Shown: positions 15,722 through 23,737 of the stretch, piece by piece
Layout: every line of letters starts with the position of its first letter
How positions within the stretch are numbered: the first letter of the stretch is position 1
Source of the DNA: Coprococcus sp.
GTDB lineage: Bacteria > Bacillota > Clostridia > Lachnospirales > Lachnospiraceae
Length of the DNA: 32,417 nucleotides
Reading direction: 5' to 3'
Assembly: GCA_016297495.1 (NCBI GenBank)
Contig: JAEDGN010000029.1
Span: 1-32,417 of the forward strand
Notes under the pieces: generated by a model
What the model was told of the DNA's origin: nothing
Database searches by the model: none
What the model saw: only the letters and a program-made list of their open reading frames with translations
Translations under genes and position numbers: made by a program

Positions 15722-15979
15722 ATGGTAAGCGCACAGGTACAGATTCGTACACTGCATGGACTGCATCTGCGTCCCGCAGGAGAACTGGCAGAACATGCTT
15801 TGAAATACCGATGTAAGATTATGCTTTGTCACGGTGATAAGGAAGTTAGCGCCAAGAGCCTTCTTGGTGTATTAAGCCTTTGCATTCGACAGAATACAGA
15901 GATAACAGTCTGCTGCGATGGTATGGATGAAGAGGACGCATTGGCGGGCATGATTGAGTTTATTGAACATTTATATTGA
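15722..15979 (+). CDS. ptsH: HPr phosphocarrier protein
   Basis: This 85-aa protein is an HPr of the sugar phosphotransferase system. His15 in GLHLRPA is the residue phosphorylated by enzyme I, and Ser46 in KEVSAKSLLGVLSL is the HPr kinase site used for catabolite control; both fall at canonical positions. Because His15 is present it is not a Crh protein. Enzyme I is not next to it. ATG 15722 follows a GGGGGA box by about 10 nt; TTG 15713 lies too near that box. It has its own promoter and terminator. It may be a second HPr-like copy, since the sequence outside the two motifs is divergent. Confidence 0.88.
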   Translation: MVSAQVQIRTLHGLHLRPAGELAEHALKYRCKIMLCHGDKEVSAKSLLGVLSLCIRQNTEITVCCDGMDEEDALAGMIEFIEHLY

Positions 15980-16002
15980 TTCATATATGGAAGAAAAACT
16001 GG

Positions 16003-16029
16003 AAGGACAGTCATAGGACTGTCCTTTTA
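16003..16029 (+). terminator. Intrinsic terminator after the HPr gene
   Basis: AAGGACAGTC (16003-16012) and GACTGTCCTT (16017-16026) form a perfect 10-bp stem with an ATAG loop, followed by TTAT. Confidence 0.9.
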
Positions 16030-16102
16030 TATATGCAGGAAATATCTGGAGATATCTGTGTGAATAAGGTTGTAAACTGCGGCAGGAAAGGATGGCGGAA
16101 AA

Positions 16103-16576
16103 ATGGAACAGGGATACAACGATGGTTATGAGGAAGATACCTGGGCGGATATTGTGATTAGCGGTCTGATCTTTGATGAAAGTGGAAAAGGCAGAAATGG
16201 TGCCCTGGCAATCAAGAACGGGCGCTATATGGCGATTGGAGATTGTGACGAGATATCGCAGCATATTGGATTGAATACAATTATGTGCGGTTATAAAAAC
16301 AAGTCAGTTCTGGCAGGACTATATAGTGCGGCAACAGGTGTCGAAGTGGAGGAAATGGGCAGCAGTTACAGGACGGACGGAAATTACCAGATTATAATAG
16401 ATGGCCGGATGGCAATGAAACCGGGTGAGCCGGCGAACCTTGTGGTTTATGATGAAGAAACTGAGAATTATTCTGAAAGTATTTTCCGAAATGCGAATAT
16501 TTTATTGAAAATAGTTGACGGGAAAATCGTATACAGGAAAAAAGAAAGGGTAAAAAAAGCAGCCTTCAGTATCTGA
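16103..16576 (+). CDS. Amidohydrolase-like protein lacking the catalytic barrel
   Basis: This 157-aa protein reads like the two ends of an amidohydrolase joined together. Residues 14-48 (ADIVISGLIFDESGKG, then IKNGRYMAIGD) match the N-terminal strands of the composite beta domain, and residues 100-145 (DGRMAMKPGEPANLVVYD, then LLKIVDGKIVYR) match its C-terminal part. The roughly 300-residue metal-binding TIM barrel, with its HxH motif, is absent, so no hydrolase activity is expected. The frame is open, with a good AGGAAAGGA box, so it is either a conserved non-catalytic protein or the remnant of an internal deletion. A GC-rich inverted repeat follows. Confidence 0.6.
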   Translation: MEQGYNDGYEEDTWADIVISGLIFDESGKGRNGALAIKNGRYMAIGDCDEISQHIGLNTIMCGYKNKSVLAGLYSAATGVEVEEMGSSYRTDGNYQIIIDGRMAMKPGEPANLVVYDEETENYSESIFRNANILLKIVDGKIVYRKKERVKKAAFSI

Positions 16577-16596
16577 CAGGCTGTAAACAGAGGGAG

Positions 16597-16625
16597 GCCG
16601 GACGGCTATTGGGGAACCGTCCGGC
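16597..16625. repeat. GC-rich inverted repeat after the amidohydrolase-like gene
   Basis: GCCGGACGG (16597-16605) and CCGTCCGGC (16617-16625) form a perfect 9-bp stem with an 11-nt loop. There is no T run on either strand, so it is not a standard intrinsic terminator but could still stop or stabilise transcripts. Confidence 0.65.
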
Positions 16626-16635
16626 GAATGTTATG

Positions 16636-16677
16636 AAAAAATCAAACTGCATAGTAATCATCTGCTTGATTACTATG
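16636..16677 (-). terminator. Perfect inverted repeat, probable terminator of the minus-strand gene
   Basis: CATAGTAATCA (16650-16660) and TGATTACTATG (16667-16677) form a perfect 11-bp stem with a 6-nt loop. On the minus strand the stem is followed after 8 nt by six T (16641-16636), fitting a terminator for the gene at 16754-16993. Confidence 0.6.
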
Positions 16678-16753
16678 GCTTTATTATAGTCAGAAAATGT
16701 GTTCAAAATTTGTCCTTCAGATAAAAGAAATCTAAAGAAACTCTTAATCAAAT

Positions 16754-16993
16754 CTAATCATCCGAAGTGGATTCATCACTCTGATGCTGATCAGAATTAC
16801 TTTTTCTGCTGAAAATTCTGTAAATAATCATATATCCATAAAGCATGACCGGAATGATGACTGTACAGAAAATAGAAGCTTTAAACAGATAGGCAGCATT
16901 TGGACTGTCAGAAAGAGCGAACACGAGGGTGGATCCATAGAGCCCCACCAATAAAATAACAGCAATAATTGCAAAAACTCTTTTTAATTTCAT
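16754..16993 (-). CDS. Small two-helix membrane protein of unknown function
   Basis: This 79-aa protein has two hydrophobic segments (about 5-27 and 36-59) and a short charged C-terminal tail rich in Ser and Asp. No family is recognised. The start at 16993 is chosen because the minus-strand promoter (17064-17037) places the transcript start near 17030, inside the longer reading frame, and AAGGA lies about 7 nt before this ATG. It is the only minus-strand gene in this part of the window and has its own promoter and terminator-like repeat. Confidence 0.7.
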   Translation of the reverse strand: MKLKRVFAIIAVILLVGLYGSTLVFALSDSPNAAYLFKASIFCTVIIPVMLYGYMIIYRIFSRKSNSDQHQSDESTSDD

Positions 16994-17036
16994 CGTACTT
17001 ATCCTTTTCTGGTGCGTATCAACAGTATCTGTATCC

Positions 17037-17064
17037 ATTATAACAGTCCTTTATAATTCGTCAA
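17037..17064 (-). promoter_or_regulatory. Promoter of the small membrane protein gene
   Basis: On the minus strand TTGACG (17064-17059) and a perfect TATAAT (17042-17037) are separated by 16 bp, with TG one base before the -10. Transcription would start near 17030. Confidence 0.82.
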
Positions 17065-17305
17065 GCAAATGGCAGTGCTGTCTTTAACTGTATAGACAAA
17101 ATGGAAATCCCCCGAACACCTGAATTCAGTCATCCGGGGGACAAAAGGGGAGGATAAGTATAAAAACTTATCTTTTGTATCTGGAGGGGGATAGTTCTAA
17201 TCCTCTTTGATTAGAACACTTATAGTATAACCGTATATATGGACCTTATACATCAGGAAATAATTATTTTAAAAAATACTTTATCTGTACCACGTTGCCG
17301 GCCTG
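17065..17305. other. Intergenic region with several inverted repeats, no protein gene seen
   Basis: Between the two divergent promoters, three stems lie within about 110 bp: CCCCCG/CGGGGG (17109-17114 with 17135-17140); ACAAAA plus GATAAGT against ACTTATC plus TTTTGT (17141-17178, with a GGGGAG bulge); and a perfect GTTCTAATC/GATTAGAAC (17194-17217). A minus-strand TATACT box (17229-17224) could drive a small RNA toward them. No known RNA family was recognised. Confidence 0.45.
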
Positions 17306-17334
17306 TTGCTTTGCTGCTGAGAAGATGCTAAAAT
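17306..17334 (+). promoter_or_regulatory. Promoter of the pyrimidine salvage operon
   Basis: TTGCTT (17306-17311) and TAAAAT (17329-17334) are 17 bp apart, with TG one base before the -10. The start near 17341 leaves a 34-nt leader. Confidence 0.65.
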
Positions 17335-17374
17335 AAAGATAGATAAAATGGCTGTGAACAGGATAGGATAAAGA

Positions 17375-18175
17375 ATGAACGAAAGATTTACATTAGATAG
17401 TACATTGATTGATATTGTAGAAAATGAACGGGTGAACCGAAAACTGCCTATTTTTTTTGATATGCAGTTATGTGAACAGGTGAAATGGCCTTTTGATAAA
17501 ATGAAATTGAGGCATATGATGAAATTAATCCGTTTTCCTGCGCAGGAACTGGTAGATGCCTCCAATTTTATTATTGAACGGCGGGAAGCCGGTGAGAGAA
17601 TTACCATACCGGTCTGGCGTGATCTGCCGGAGGAAGAGATGGATGCTGCGAAAAATGTTGTTTTGATTCCATTTACAAGAGAGGCAGAAGAAGCTCTTCC
17701 GGCTGTATTGATTTGCCCGGGCGGTGAGAATGGTCATCTTAAGTGGGTACCAGAGAGTATGAAGGCGGCAGCCGGGATTGCACAGGAGGGATGTCGGGCA
17801 TTTATACTGAATATCAGGACGGATTGCGGTGCCATGGATATGATGCGGGCGGTCAGGTTTCTCAGGGCCAACTGCCGGAAACTGGGAATTATACCGGAAA
17901 AGGTGGCAGTGCTGGCTTGTCATGAAGCGTGTATTCCGGCACTGGGGATTTACCGGCATGATGGTAATATGGAAGATGTGACACATCGCTATGATGGTAT
18001 CCAGGGAGAGCCGGATGAACTGTGGATGATGGCGATCCCGGAGAAAATGTCTGCAGATGGTATGCTGTGTGGGGATTTTGACGAGAAGATATATGTCTGC
18101 AGGGAGGAAACAGGGGGAATCTCCTGCGGTCCGTGGCTGGAAGGCAGGCTGAATGTGCTGAAAAAGGGGGATTAA
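17375..18175 (+). CDS. Alpha/beta-hydrolase-like protein without nucleophile motif
   Basis: This 266-aa protein has a helical N-terminal region (1-70) and a core resembling an alpha/beta hydrolase: LPAVLICPGGENGH (108-121) at the oxyanion-loop position, then a strand-helix pair with MDMMRAVRFLRAN, then VAVLACHEACIPALG (177-191) where the nucleophile elbow G-x-S-x-G should be. Here that motif reads A-C-H-E-A, so the catalytic Ser is missing; Cys182 could only be a nucleophile if the fold differs. The sequence also ends early compared with esterases. It is separated by 1 bp from pyrimidine-nucleoside phosphorylase, so a link to nucleoside metabolism is likely but undefined. Confidence 0.6.
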   Translation: MNERFTLDSTLIDIVENERVNRKLPIFFDMQLCEQVKWPFDKMKLRHMMKLIRFPAQELVDASNFIIERREAGERITIPVWRDLPEEEMDAAKNVVLIPFTREAEEALPAVLICPGGENGHLKWVPESMKAAAGIAQEGCRAFILNIRTDCGAMDMMRAVRFLRANCRKLGIIPEKVAVLACHEACIPALGIYRHDGNMEDVTHRYDGIQGEPDELWMMAIPEKMSADGMLCGDFDEKIYVCREETGGISCGPWLEGRLNVLKKGD

Positions 18176-18176
18176 T

Positions 18177-19475
18177 ATGCGTTTTGTTGATCTGATTGAA
18201 AAGAAAAAGGAAGGCAGGCCTTTATCTGCAGAGGAGATCCGGTATTGGATCAGGGGTTATGTGTCTGGAGAGATTCCTGATTACCAGGTGAGTGCTCTGT
18301 TGATGGCCATTTTTTTTAAAGGAATGAATCCGGATGAGACGCTTGAACTGACCATGTGTATGATGCATAGCGGTGATGTGATGGATCTCAGCGCTATTCA
18401 TGGTTTGAAGGCGGATAAACATTCAACGGGAGGTGTTGGGGACAAGACCTCTCTTGTATTGGGACCGATGGTGGCGGCATGTGGTGTTCCGATGGCTAAA
18501 ATGTCGGGACGGGGACTGGGGTTCACAGGGGGAACTCTCGATAAACTGGAGTCCATAGAGGGGTTTCGTGTCAATCTGGAAAGAAAAGATTTTGTCGATC
18601 AGGTAAATCGAATCGGTATTGCCATTGTAGGTCAGAGCGGTAATCTGGTGCCGGCTGATAAAAAGCTTTATGCACTTCGTGATGTAACAGGAACTGTCAA
18701 TTCCATACCGCTTATTGCCTCAAGCATCATGTCAAAAAAGCTGGCGGCCGGAAGTGATGTCATTGCTCTTGATGTGAAATACGGCAGCGGAGCATTCATG
18801 AAGACTCCGGAGGATGCCGTGAAGCTTGCACAGACGATGATCCAGATCGGTACTGGCATGGGGCGGAAAGTGCGGGCTGTGATCAGCAGTATGGAGGCGC
18901 CATTGGGCAAGGCCATCGGAAATGCCCTTGAAGTTGAGGAAGCTGTGAGAACACTGCAGGGGCGCGGACCGGAGGATCTGATGGATTTATGTATGGCGGC
19001 CGGCAGCCTGCTGCTCCAGGAAGCAGGAGGAGCAGCAAGTGCGGCAGAGGCAGAACGCAGGCTGTCGGAGGCGTTGAAGAGCGGCCGTGCACTCAATAAG
19101 CTGGCTGACATGGTGGCGTCTCAGGGAGGAAACCGTTATCAGATTCTGCATCCGGAGATGCTTCCAAAGGCTCGCTGTCAGACGGCTATTATCAGTGATC
19201 GATGTGGATATGTACATGATGAAAAGGCGATGGAGCTGGGAAGTCTGGCGATGCGGATCGGTGCAGGACGGGCAAAAAAAGAAGATGATATCTGGAATGA
19301 AGTGGGTATTGTATTAAAGAAAAAGCCGGGAGATTATGTTCAGAAGGGCGAGACACTGGCTGTCGTACATCATCGGGAGATGTTGACGGAAGAGTGGAAG
19401 GATAGCTGCAGACAGGCTTTTATAATCGCTGAAGAGGAACCGGAAGTACGGCCGCTGATCTATGAAATCATATAA
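18177..19475 (+). CDS. pdp: Pyrimidine-nucleoside phosphorylase
   Basis: This 432-aa enzyme splits uridine, thymidine or deoxyuridine with phosphate into base and (deoxy)ribose-1-phosphate. KHSTGGVGDKTS (81-92) is the family phosphate-binding signature, SGRGLGFTGGTLDKLE (110-125) the next conserved block, and KKLAAGSDVIALDVKYGSGAF the catalytic lysine region. Phe116 stands where many relatives have His (GHTGGT). ATG 18177 has AAAGGGGG upstream. With cytidine deaminase next to it, it forms a cytidine-to-uracil salvage route. Thymidine phosphorylase (deoA) is the alternative name; length and neighbours fit pdp. Confidence 0.93.
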   Translation: MRFVDLIEKKKEGRPLSAEEIRYWIRGYVSGEIPDYQVSALLMAIFFKGMNPDETLELTMCMMHSGDVMDLSAIHGLKADKHSTGGVGDKTSLVLGPMVAACGVPMAKMSGRGLGFTGGTLDKLESIEGFRVNLERKDFVDQVNRIGIAIVGQSGNLVPADKKLYALRDVTGTVNSIPLIASSIMSKKLAAGSDVIALDVKYGSGAFMKTPEDAVKLAQTMIQIGTGMGRKVRAVISSMEAPLGKAIGNALEVEEAVRTLQGRGPEDLMDLCMAAGSLLLQEAGGAASAAEAERRLSEALKSGRALNKLADMVASQGGNRYQILHPEMLPKARCQTAIISDRCGYVHDEKAMELGSLAMRIGAGRAKKEDDIWNEVGIVLKKKPGDYVQKGETLAVVHHREMLTEEWKDSCRQAFIIAEEEPEVRPLIYEII

Positions 19476-19489
19476 CAGGAGATGGGCAG

Positions 19490-19930
19490 ATGATGAAAAA
19501 GGAAGAATACAGGCAGCTTGCAAAGGCTGCCATTGAGGCTAGAAGGTTTTCCTACACCCCATATTCTCATTTTAAAGTGGGAGCGGCACTTCTGGACAGC
19601 CAGGGCAGGATCTATACAGGCTGTAATATTGAGAATGCCGCTTTTTCACCGACCATTTGTGCGGAACGTACCGCTTTTTCCAAGGCTGTTAGTGAAGGAA
19701 GCAGAGATTTTGTGGCAATCGCTGTTGCAGGCGGACTGGAGGGTGCAGGACTCCCGCTGGAGGAATGCACGCCCTGTGGCGTCTGTCGTCAGGTGATGAT
19801 GGAATTCTGCAGGCCGGATTCATTTCAGATTATACTGGCACGGTCGGAGAGCGAATACAGAGTGTGCAGTCTGAGTGAGCTGCTTCCGGCTGGTTTTGGA
19901 CCGGGAAATCTGATTTCAGGTGAGAATTGA
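19490..19930 (+). CDS. cdd: Cytidine deaminase
   Basis: This 146-aa protein is a homotetrameric-type cytidine deaminase, converting (deoxy)cytidine to (deoxy)uridine. TGCNIENAAF (43-52) binds substrate; Cys57 and Glu59 in CAER and Cys96 and Cys99 in PCGVC bind the catalytic zinc and shuttle the proton. The ATG follows an AGGAG box; a second Met directly follows, so 19493 is also possible. It lies 14 bp after pdp, and its product uridine is the substrate of that enzyme. Confidence 0.95.
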   Translation: MMKKEEYRQLAKAAIEARRFSYTPYSHFKVGAALLDSQGRIYTGCNIENAAFSPTICAERTAFSKAVSEGSRDFVAIAVAGGLEGAGLPLEECTPCGVCRQVMMEFCRPDSFQIILARSESEYRVCSLSELLPAGFGPGNLISGEN

Positions 19931-19968
19931 AAGAAAAGTTGGATAAAAATGATGATAGGGGAATAGCA

Positions 19969-20418
19969 ATGGCAACGAGAGTCGGCATTATTTCTGATAC
20001 ACATGGATTACTTCGGCCGGAGGTGCTGAAGATTCTGGATACCTGCGACTGCATTCTGCATGCGGGAGATGTGACCACAGAGAATATTCTGGATCAGATT
20101 CGTTATAAGGGAAAATTGTACGTGGTAAGGGGCAATAATGATGGTATGTGGGCCAGGGGGATTGCACGAAAACTTCAATTTAAGATTGAAGATCTGAGTT
20201 TTTTCATGGTTCATGATCAGCATGATGCCGGTCCGGAATCATTGAAAGCGGATGTATTTATATTCGGGCACAGTCATCATTATTCAGAAAATGTGATCAG
20301 CGGGCAGCTCTGTCTTAATCCGGGCAGCTGCGGATGGCCGCGATTCGGTGGAGAAGTGACCATGGCCATTATGGAAATCGATCATAAAAAATATTCTGTT
20401 AAAAAAATCGTTTTATAA
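19969..20418 (+). CDS. YfcE/MJ0936-type metallophosphoesterase
   Basis: This 149-aa protein is a small calcineurin-like phosphodiesterase: GIISDTHG, LHAGDV, VRGNND and FGHSHH are the metal-binding motifs in order. Where relatives usually have a THGH-type block, it reads VHDQHD, but the metal ligand His is kept. Members hydrolyse phosphodiesters such as bis-pNPP or cyclic nucleotides in vitro; the physiological substrate is unknown. The start at 19969 uses AGGGGA upstream; the earlier frame start near 19927 overlaps the cdd stop and has no ribosome binding site. It is the last gene of the pyrimidine operon. Confidence 0.88.
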   Translation: MATRVGIISDTHGLLRPEVLKILDTCDCILHAGDVTTENILDQIRYKGKLYVVRGNNDGMWARGIARKLQFKIEDLSFFMVHDQHDAGPESLKADVFIFGHSHHYSENVISGQLCLNPGSCGWPRFGGEVTMAIMEIDHKKYSVKKIVL

Positions 20419-20425
20419 TTTCCTG

Positions 20426-20454
20426 TTGCAAAATATAAAAAATCATTTTATATT
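20426..20454 (+). promoter_or_regulatory. Promoter of the MATE exporter gene
   Basis: TTGCAA (20426-20431) and TATATT (20449-20454) are separated by 17 bp. The start would be near 20461, inside the palindrome described next. Confidence 0.7.
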
Positions 20455-20455
20455 A

Positions 20456-20471
20456 GAAATCGTACGATTTC
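20456..20471. promoter_or_regulatory. Perfect 16-bp palindrome, probable operator
   Basis: GAAATCGTACGATTTC is a perfect palindrome that begins 1 bp after the -10 box and covers the predicted transcription start. Its position and symmetry fit a dimeric repressor operator (TetR or MarR class) for the exporter. No such regulator is encoded nearby. Confidence 0.65.
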
Positions 20472-20491
20472 AGACAGGGAGTGAATACATA

Positions 20492-21856
20492 ATGACAAAG
20501 GATATGACAGAGGGTAATGCACTTCGTTTGATTTTGAAGTTTGCATTGCCCCTTTTAATTGGGAATCTTCTTCAGCAGACCTACAATCTCATTGATGCAT
20601 CTATTGTCGGTCGTTTTCTGGGGACGGATGCACTGGCGGGAGTAGGCGCCTCCAGCAGTGTTCAGTTTTTAGTGCTGGGGTTTTGTATGGGTACCTGCAA
20701 CGGCTTTGCTGTGCCGGTGGCCAGAGATTTTGGCGCGGGGCAATATGAACGTATGAGAAGAGACATTTTTCATGCATTGCTGCTGACAGCGGGAGCAGCA
20801 GTTCTTGTGACAACAGTTTGTGCGCTGCTTTGTCCGCAGATTCTGCATCTCCTGTCGACACCAGATGATATTTTTGACAATGCTTACAGTTATCTGCTGA
20901 TTATTTTTCTGGGAATTCCGTTTACATTATTATATAATTTACTTTCAAGTATTCTCCGTGCAGTGGGGGACAGCAGAACACCCTTTATGTTTCTGGCTTT
21001 TTCTGCAGGATTGAATATTCTTCTAGACCTGATATGTATCATTGTGCTTGGCTGGGGATGCGCCGGGGCTGCGATTGCCACCATTACAGCTCAGGCTGTC
21101 AGTGGTGTATCCTGTCTGATCTTTATGATCAGGAAGTTCCCGCTGCTGCATTTGAGAAGAGAAGAATGTCAGGTAAGGTGGGCCTGTATTAAGGAAATGC
21201 TTATCATGGGTCTTCCCATGGGCCTGCAGTTTTCCATTACAGCCATTGGCAGTATGGTCATGCAGTCGGCGAATAATGGTCTTGGCAGTATTTATGTATC
21301 CGGTTTTACGGCGGGAATGCGTATTAAGCAGTTTGTCATGTGCCCTTTTGATGCCATCGCTACGGCGGTGTCTGTTTTTTGTGGACAGAATCTGGGTGCC
21401 TGTAAGATGGACAGAATTAAAAAAGGACTGGCAGAAGGCATTGCCATTGGCGTATCCTATGGTATTTTGGCAGGCTTTGTACTGATTTTTGCCGGACGGA
21501 CTTTATCCATGTTGTTTATCAGCAGCGATATGACGGTAGTTCTGGATGCGGCCGCAAAATATCTTCGATGCATGGGCTTTTTCTTCTGGAGTCTCGGTAT
21601 TCTGAATGTCTGCCGTATGTGTACACAGGGACTGGGATTCTCTGGAAGAGCTGTTTTTTCCGGTGTAACAGAAATGATAGCCAGAATTTTTGTCAGCTTT
21701 GTATTTGTTGGAAAATATGGATATACAGCCATCTGCTTTGCTGATCAGACAGCATGGATATCCGCATGCCTTTATATTGTGCCTACGTGTCTGTTATGTG
21801 TCAGAAAAATTGCGGAGAGAATGGAAGCCTATCAGCAGGGCATGCAGCAGACATAG
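20492..21856 (+). CDS. MATE family multidrug/cation exporter
   Basis: This 454-aa protein has twelve predicted membrane helices in two homologous halves, with the MATE features LPLLIGNLLQQTYNLIDASIVGRFLG near the start and a second copy of the pattern after the middle loop (MGLPMGLQFSITAIGS). Such transporters export drugs or metabolites using Na+ or H+. ATG 20492 follows GGGAG; the longer frame to 20426 starts inside the promoter. Expression is probably controlled through the palindrome at 20456-20471. The substrate is unknown. Confidence 0.92.
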   Translation: MTKDMTEGNALRLILKFALPLLIGNLLQQTYNLIDASIVGRFLGTDALAGVGASSSVQFLVLGFCMGTCNGFAVPVARDFGAGQYERMRRDIFHALLLTAGAAVLVTTVCALLCPQILHLLSTPDDIFDNAYSYLLIIFLGIPFTLLYNLLSSILRAVGDSRTPFMFLAFSAGLNILLDLICIIVLGWGCAGAAIATITAQAVSGVSCLIFMIRKFPLLHLRREECQVRWACIKEMLIMGLPMGLQFSITAIGSMVMQSANNGLGSIYVSGFTAGMRIKQFVMCPFDAIATAVSVFCGQNLGACKMDRIKKGLAEGIAIGVSYGILAGFVLIFAGRTLSMLFISSDMTVVLDAAAKYLRCMGFFFWSLGILNVCRMCTQGLGFSGRAVFSGVTEMIARIFVSFVFVGKYGYTAICFADQTAWISACLYIVPTCLLCVRKIAERMEAYQQGMQQT

Positions 21857-21897
21857 CAGCATATAATGATAGTGACTGTTAAAAACGGGATGATGAT

Positions 21898-23634
21898 ATG
21901 GCAAATCAGAAGATAGAAGACTTGCTGAATCTGGCCCTGAGCGCCACTGAGGAAGAGCGGCAGAAATCTGAGAATCTCAATATAGGATATGACGGCGGGA
22001 GCAGGACATGGGAGATTATTGTGAAATATGTGGGAGATATTATGTCTCTGGCTCCGTCTTATCCGGGAATTGACATTGTTCCGCTGCTTGGGCAGTACGC
22101 AATTATAAGAATAGCTGAAAACCAGCTGGAGGATTTTTCGAATGAGGAACTCATTACCTATATTGAAAAATCCAAACAGCTGGTTTTTTCCGTTGCGCAG
22201 GGAAGAATTGCCTCGTGTATTAATCCTGTTCAGGCAATGCCCCTGGGTCTTACCGGGGCGGGTGTTCTGGCGGCGGTCATTGATTCAGGCATCGATTATG
22301 GGCATCCTGATTTCAGAAATGAAGACGGTACCACCAGAATAGAAGCCTTGTGGGATCAGACCATCTCCGGCAGACCGCCGGAGGGATACAGAATAGGAAC
22401 ACTTTATACGAGGGAGCAGATTAATCAGGCATTGCAGGCGGCGGATCCGGAAGAAAGGATGACTATCGTAAGCAGCAGGGATATCAGTGGACATGGGACA
22501 GCTGTTGCGGGAATTATGGCAGGTAACGGCAGGAGCTCCGGTAATATCAACAGAGGGGTGGCACCAGGGAGTGATCTGTTGGTGGTTAAACTGGGAACAT
22601 CTGAAAAACAGGGGTTTCCCAGGACGACGGAACTGATGCAGGGGCTGGATTTTGTATTGCGAAAAGCCATGGAGCTTGGCAAACCTGTGGCAGTAAATAT
22701 CAGCTTTGGCAACAGCTATGGTTCACACGATGGTAATTCATTGCTGGAATCTTATATTAATACGGTCTCACAGATCTGGAAGAACAGTATTGCCATTGCA
22801 GCAGGCAATGATGCATCCAGTTCAGGGCATTTTTCGGCGGTTATAACTTCCGGAAAGACATTGGATGTAACCCTTACTGTTGGGGCCTATGAATCAGTTC
22901 TGAATGTTCAGATATGGAAAAACTATGGTGATGAAATGGATATAGAAATAGTCAGTCCGTCGGGAAATAGCAGCGGCACCATTAAAAAAATACTTGGACC
23001 GCAGCGCTTTACGCTTGGTGATACAGAAATATTATTATATTACGGGGAACCGTCACCATACAATCAGGCACAGGAGATATATATTGACTTCCTTCCGGAG
23101 AACGGGTATGTGACAGAGGGACTATGGAATATTCGCCTGGTATCCGGTCGGGTTGTGCAGGGAAATATTGAAATGTGGCTTCCGACGGCAGGAGTATTGA
23201 ACCGTCAAACAGGTTTTTTACTTCCTGTGCAGGAACTTACAGTGACCATACCCGGTACAGCGGAGAATGCTGTCACAGTGGGAGCCTATGATGCCTGGCT
23301 GGATTATTATGCTGACTTTTCGGGCAGAGGATATATAGGGGCTTTTGGACGGGTGAAGCCTGATCTGGCGGCACCGGGGGTCAATATCATAACAACTGCG
23401 GCTGGAGGCGGATATACAGAATTAAGCGGGACCTCCTTTGCAGCACCTTTTGTGGCCGGATCTGCGGCATTACTCATGGAATATGGTATTGTCCGGGGAC
23501 GGGATCCTTATCTGTACGGCGAAAAGCTTAAAGCCTATCTCATAGCCGGTGCAAGGCCGCTGCGGGGGATCATGGAATATCCGGATATACGGGTGGGTTA
23601 CGGGGCATTGTGCGTTGCGAATAGTTTGAAGTAA
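21898..23634 (+). CDS. S8 family subtilisin-like peptidase (Csp-like)
   Basis: This 578-aa serine protease has an intact triad: Asp129 (VIDSGIDYGH), His199 (SGHGTAVAG) and Ser513 (GTSFAAPFVAG), with oxyanion Asn304 (AAGND). Residues 1-115 form a prodomain-like region, and about 200 residues are inserted between Asn304 and Ser513, including a beta-rich part (330-430) like the jelly-roll of clostridial CspB proteases. No signal peptide is seen, so it acts inside the cell or forespore. Csp proteases activate cortex lysis in germination, but related non-spore subtilases exist, so this role is only possible. It lies 41 bp after the MATE gene. Confidence 0.9.
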   Translation: MANQKIEDLLNLALSATEEERQKSENLNIGYDGGSRTWEIIVKYVGDIMSLAPSYPGIDIVPLLGQYAIIRIAENQLEDFSNEELITYIEKSKQLVFSVAQGRIASCINPVQAMPLGLTGAGVLAAVIDSGIDYGHPDFRNEDGTTRIEALWDQTISGRPPEGYRIGTLYTREQINQALQAADPEERMTIVSSRDISGHGTAVAGIMAGNGRSSGNINRGVAPGSDLLVVKLGTSEKQGFPRTTELMQGLDFVLRKAMELGKPVAVNISFGNSYGSHDGNSLLESYINTVSQIWKNSIAIAAGNDASSSGHFSAVITSGKTLDVTLTVGAYESVLNVQIWKNYGDEMDIEIVSPSGNSSGTIKKILGPQRFTLGDTEILLYYGEPSPYNQAQEIYIDFLPENGYVTEGLWNIRLVSGRVVQGNIEMWLPTAGVLNRQTGFLLPVQELTVTIPGTAENAVTVGAYDAWLDYYADFSGRGYIGAFGRVKPDLAAPGVNIITTAAGGGYTELSGTSFAAPFVAGSAALLMEYGIVRGRDPYLYGEKLKAYLIAGARPLRGIMEYPDIRVGYGALCVANSLK

Positions 23635-23670
23635 TTACCGAAATGTGTAGAAAAATATAATAAAAAAGTA

Positions 23671-23699
23671 TTGACAAAACCGAAAAATATAGTTATCAT
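23671..23699 (+). promoter_or_regulatory. Strong promoter of the leader ORF-metY unit
   Basis: A perfect TTGACA (23671-23676) and TATCAT (23694-23699) are 17 bp apart. Transcription would start near 23706, 32 nt before the leader ORF. Confidence 0.85.
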
Positions 23700-23737
23700 A
23701 TAAAACATATTAATACTATAGGAAAAGGAGAAACGGT

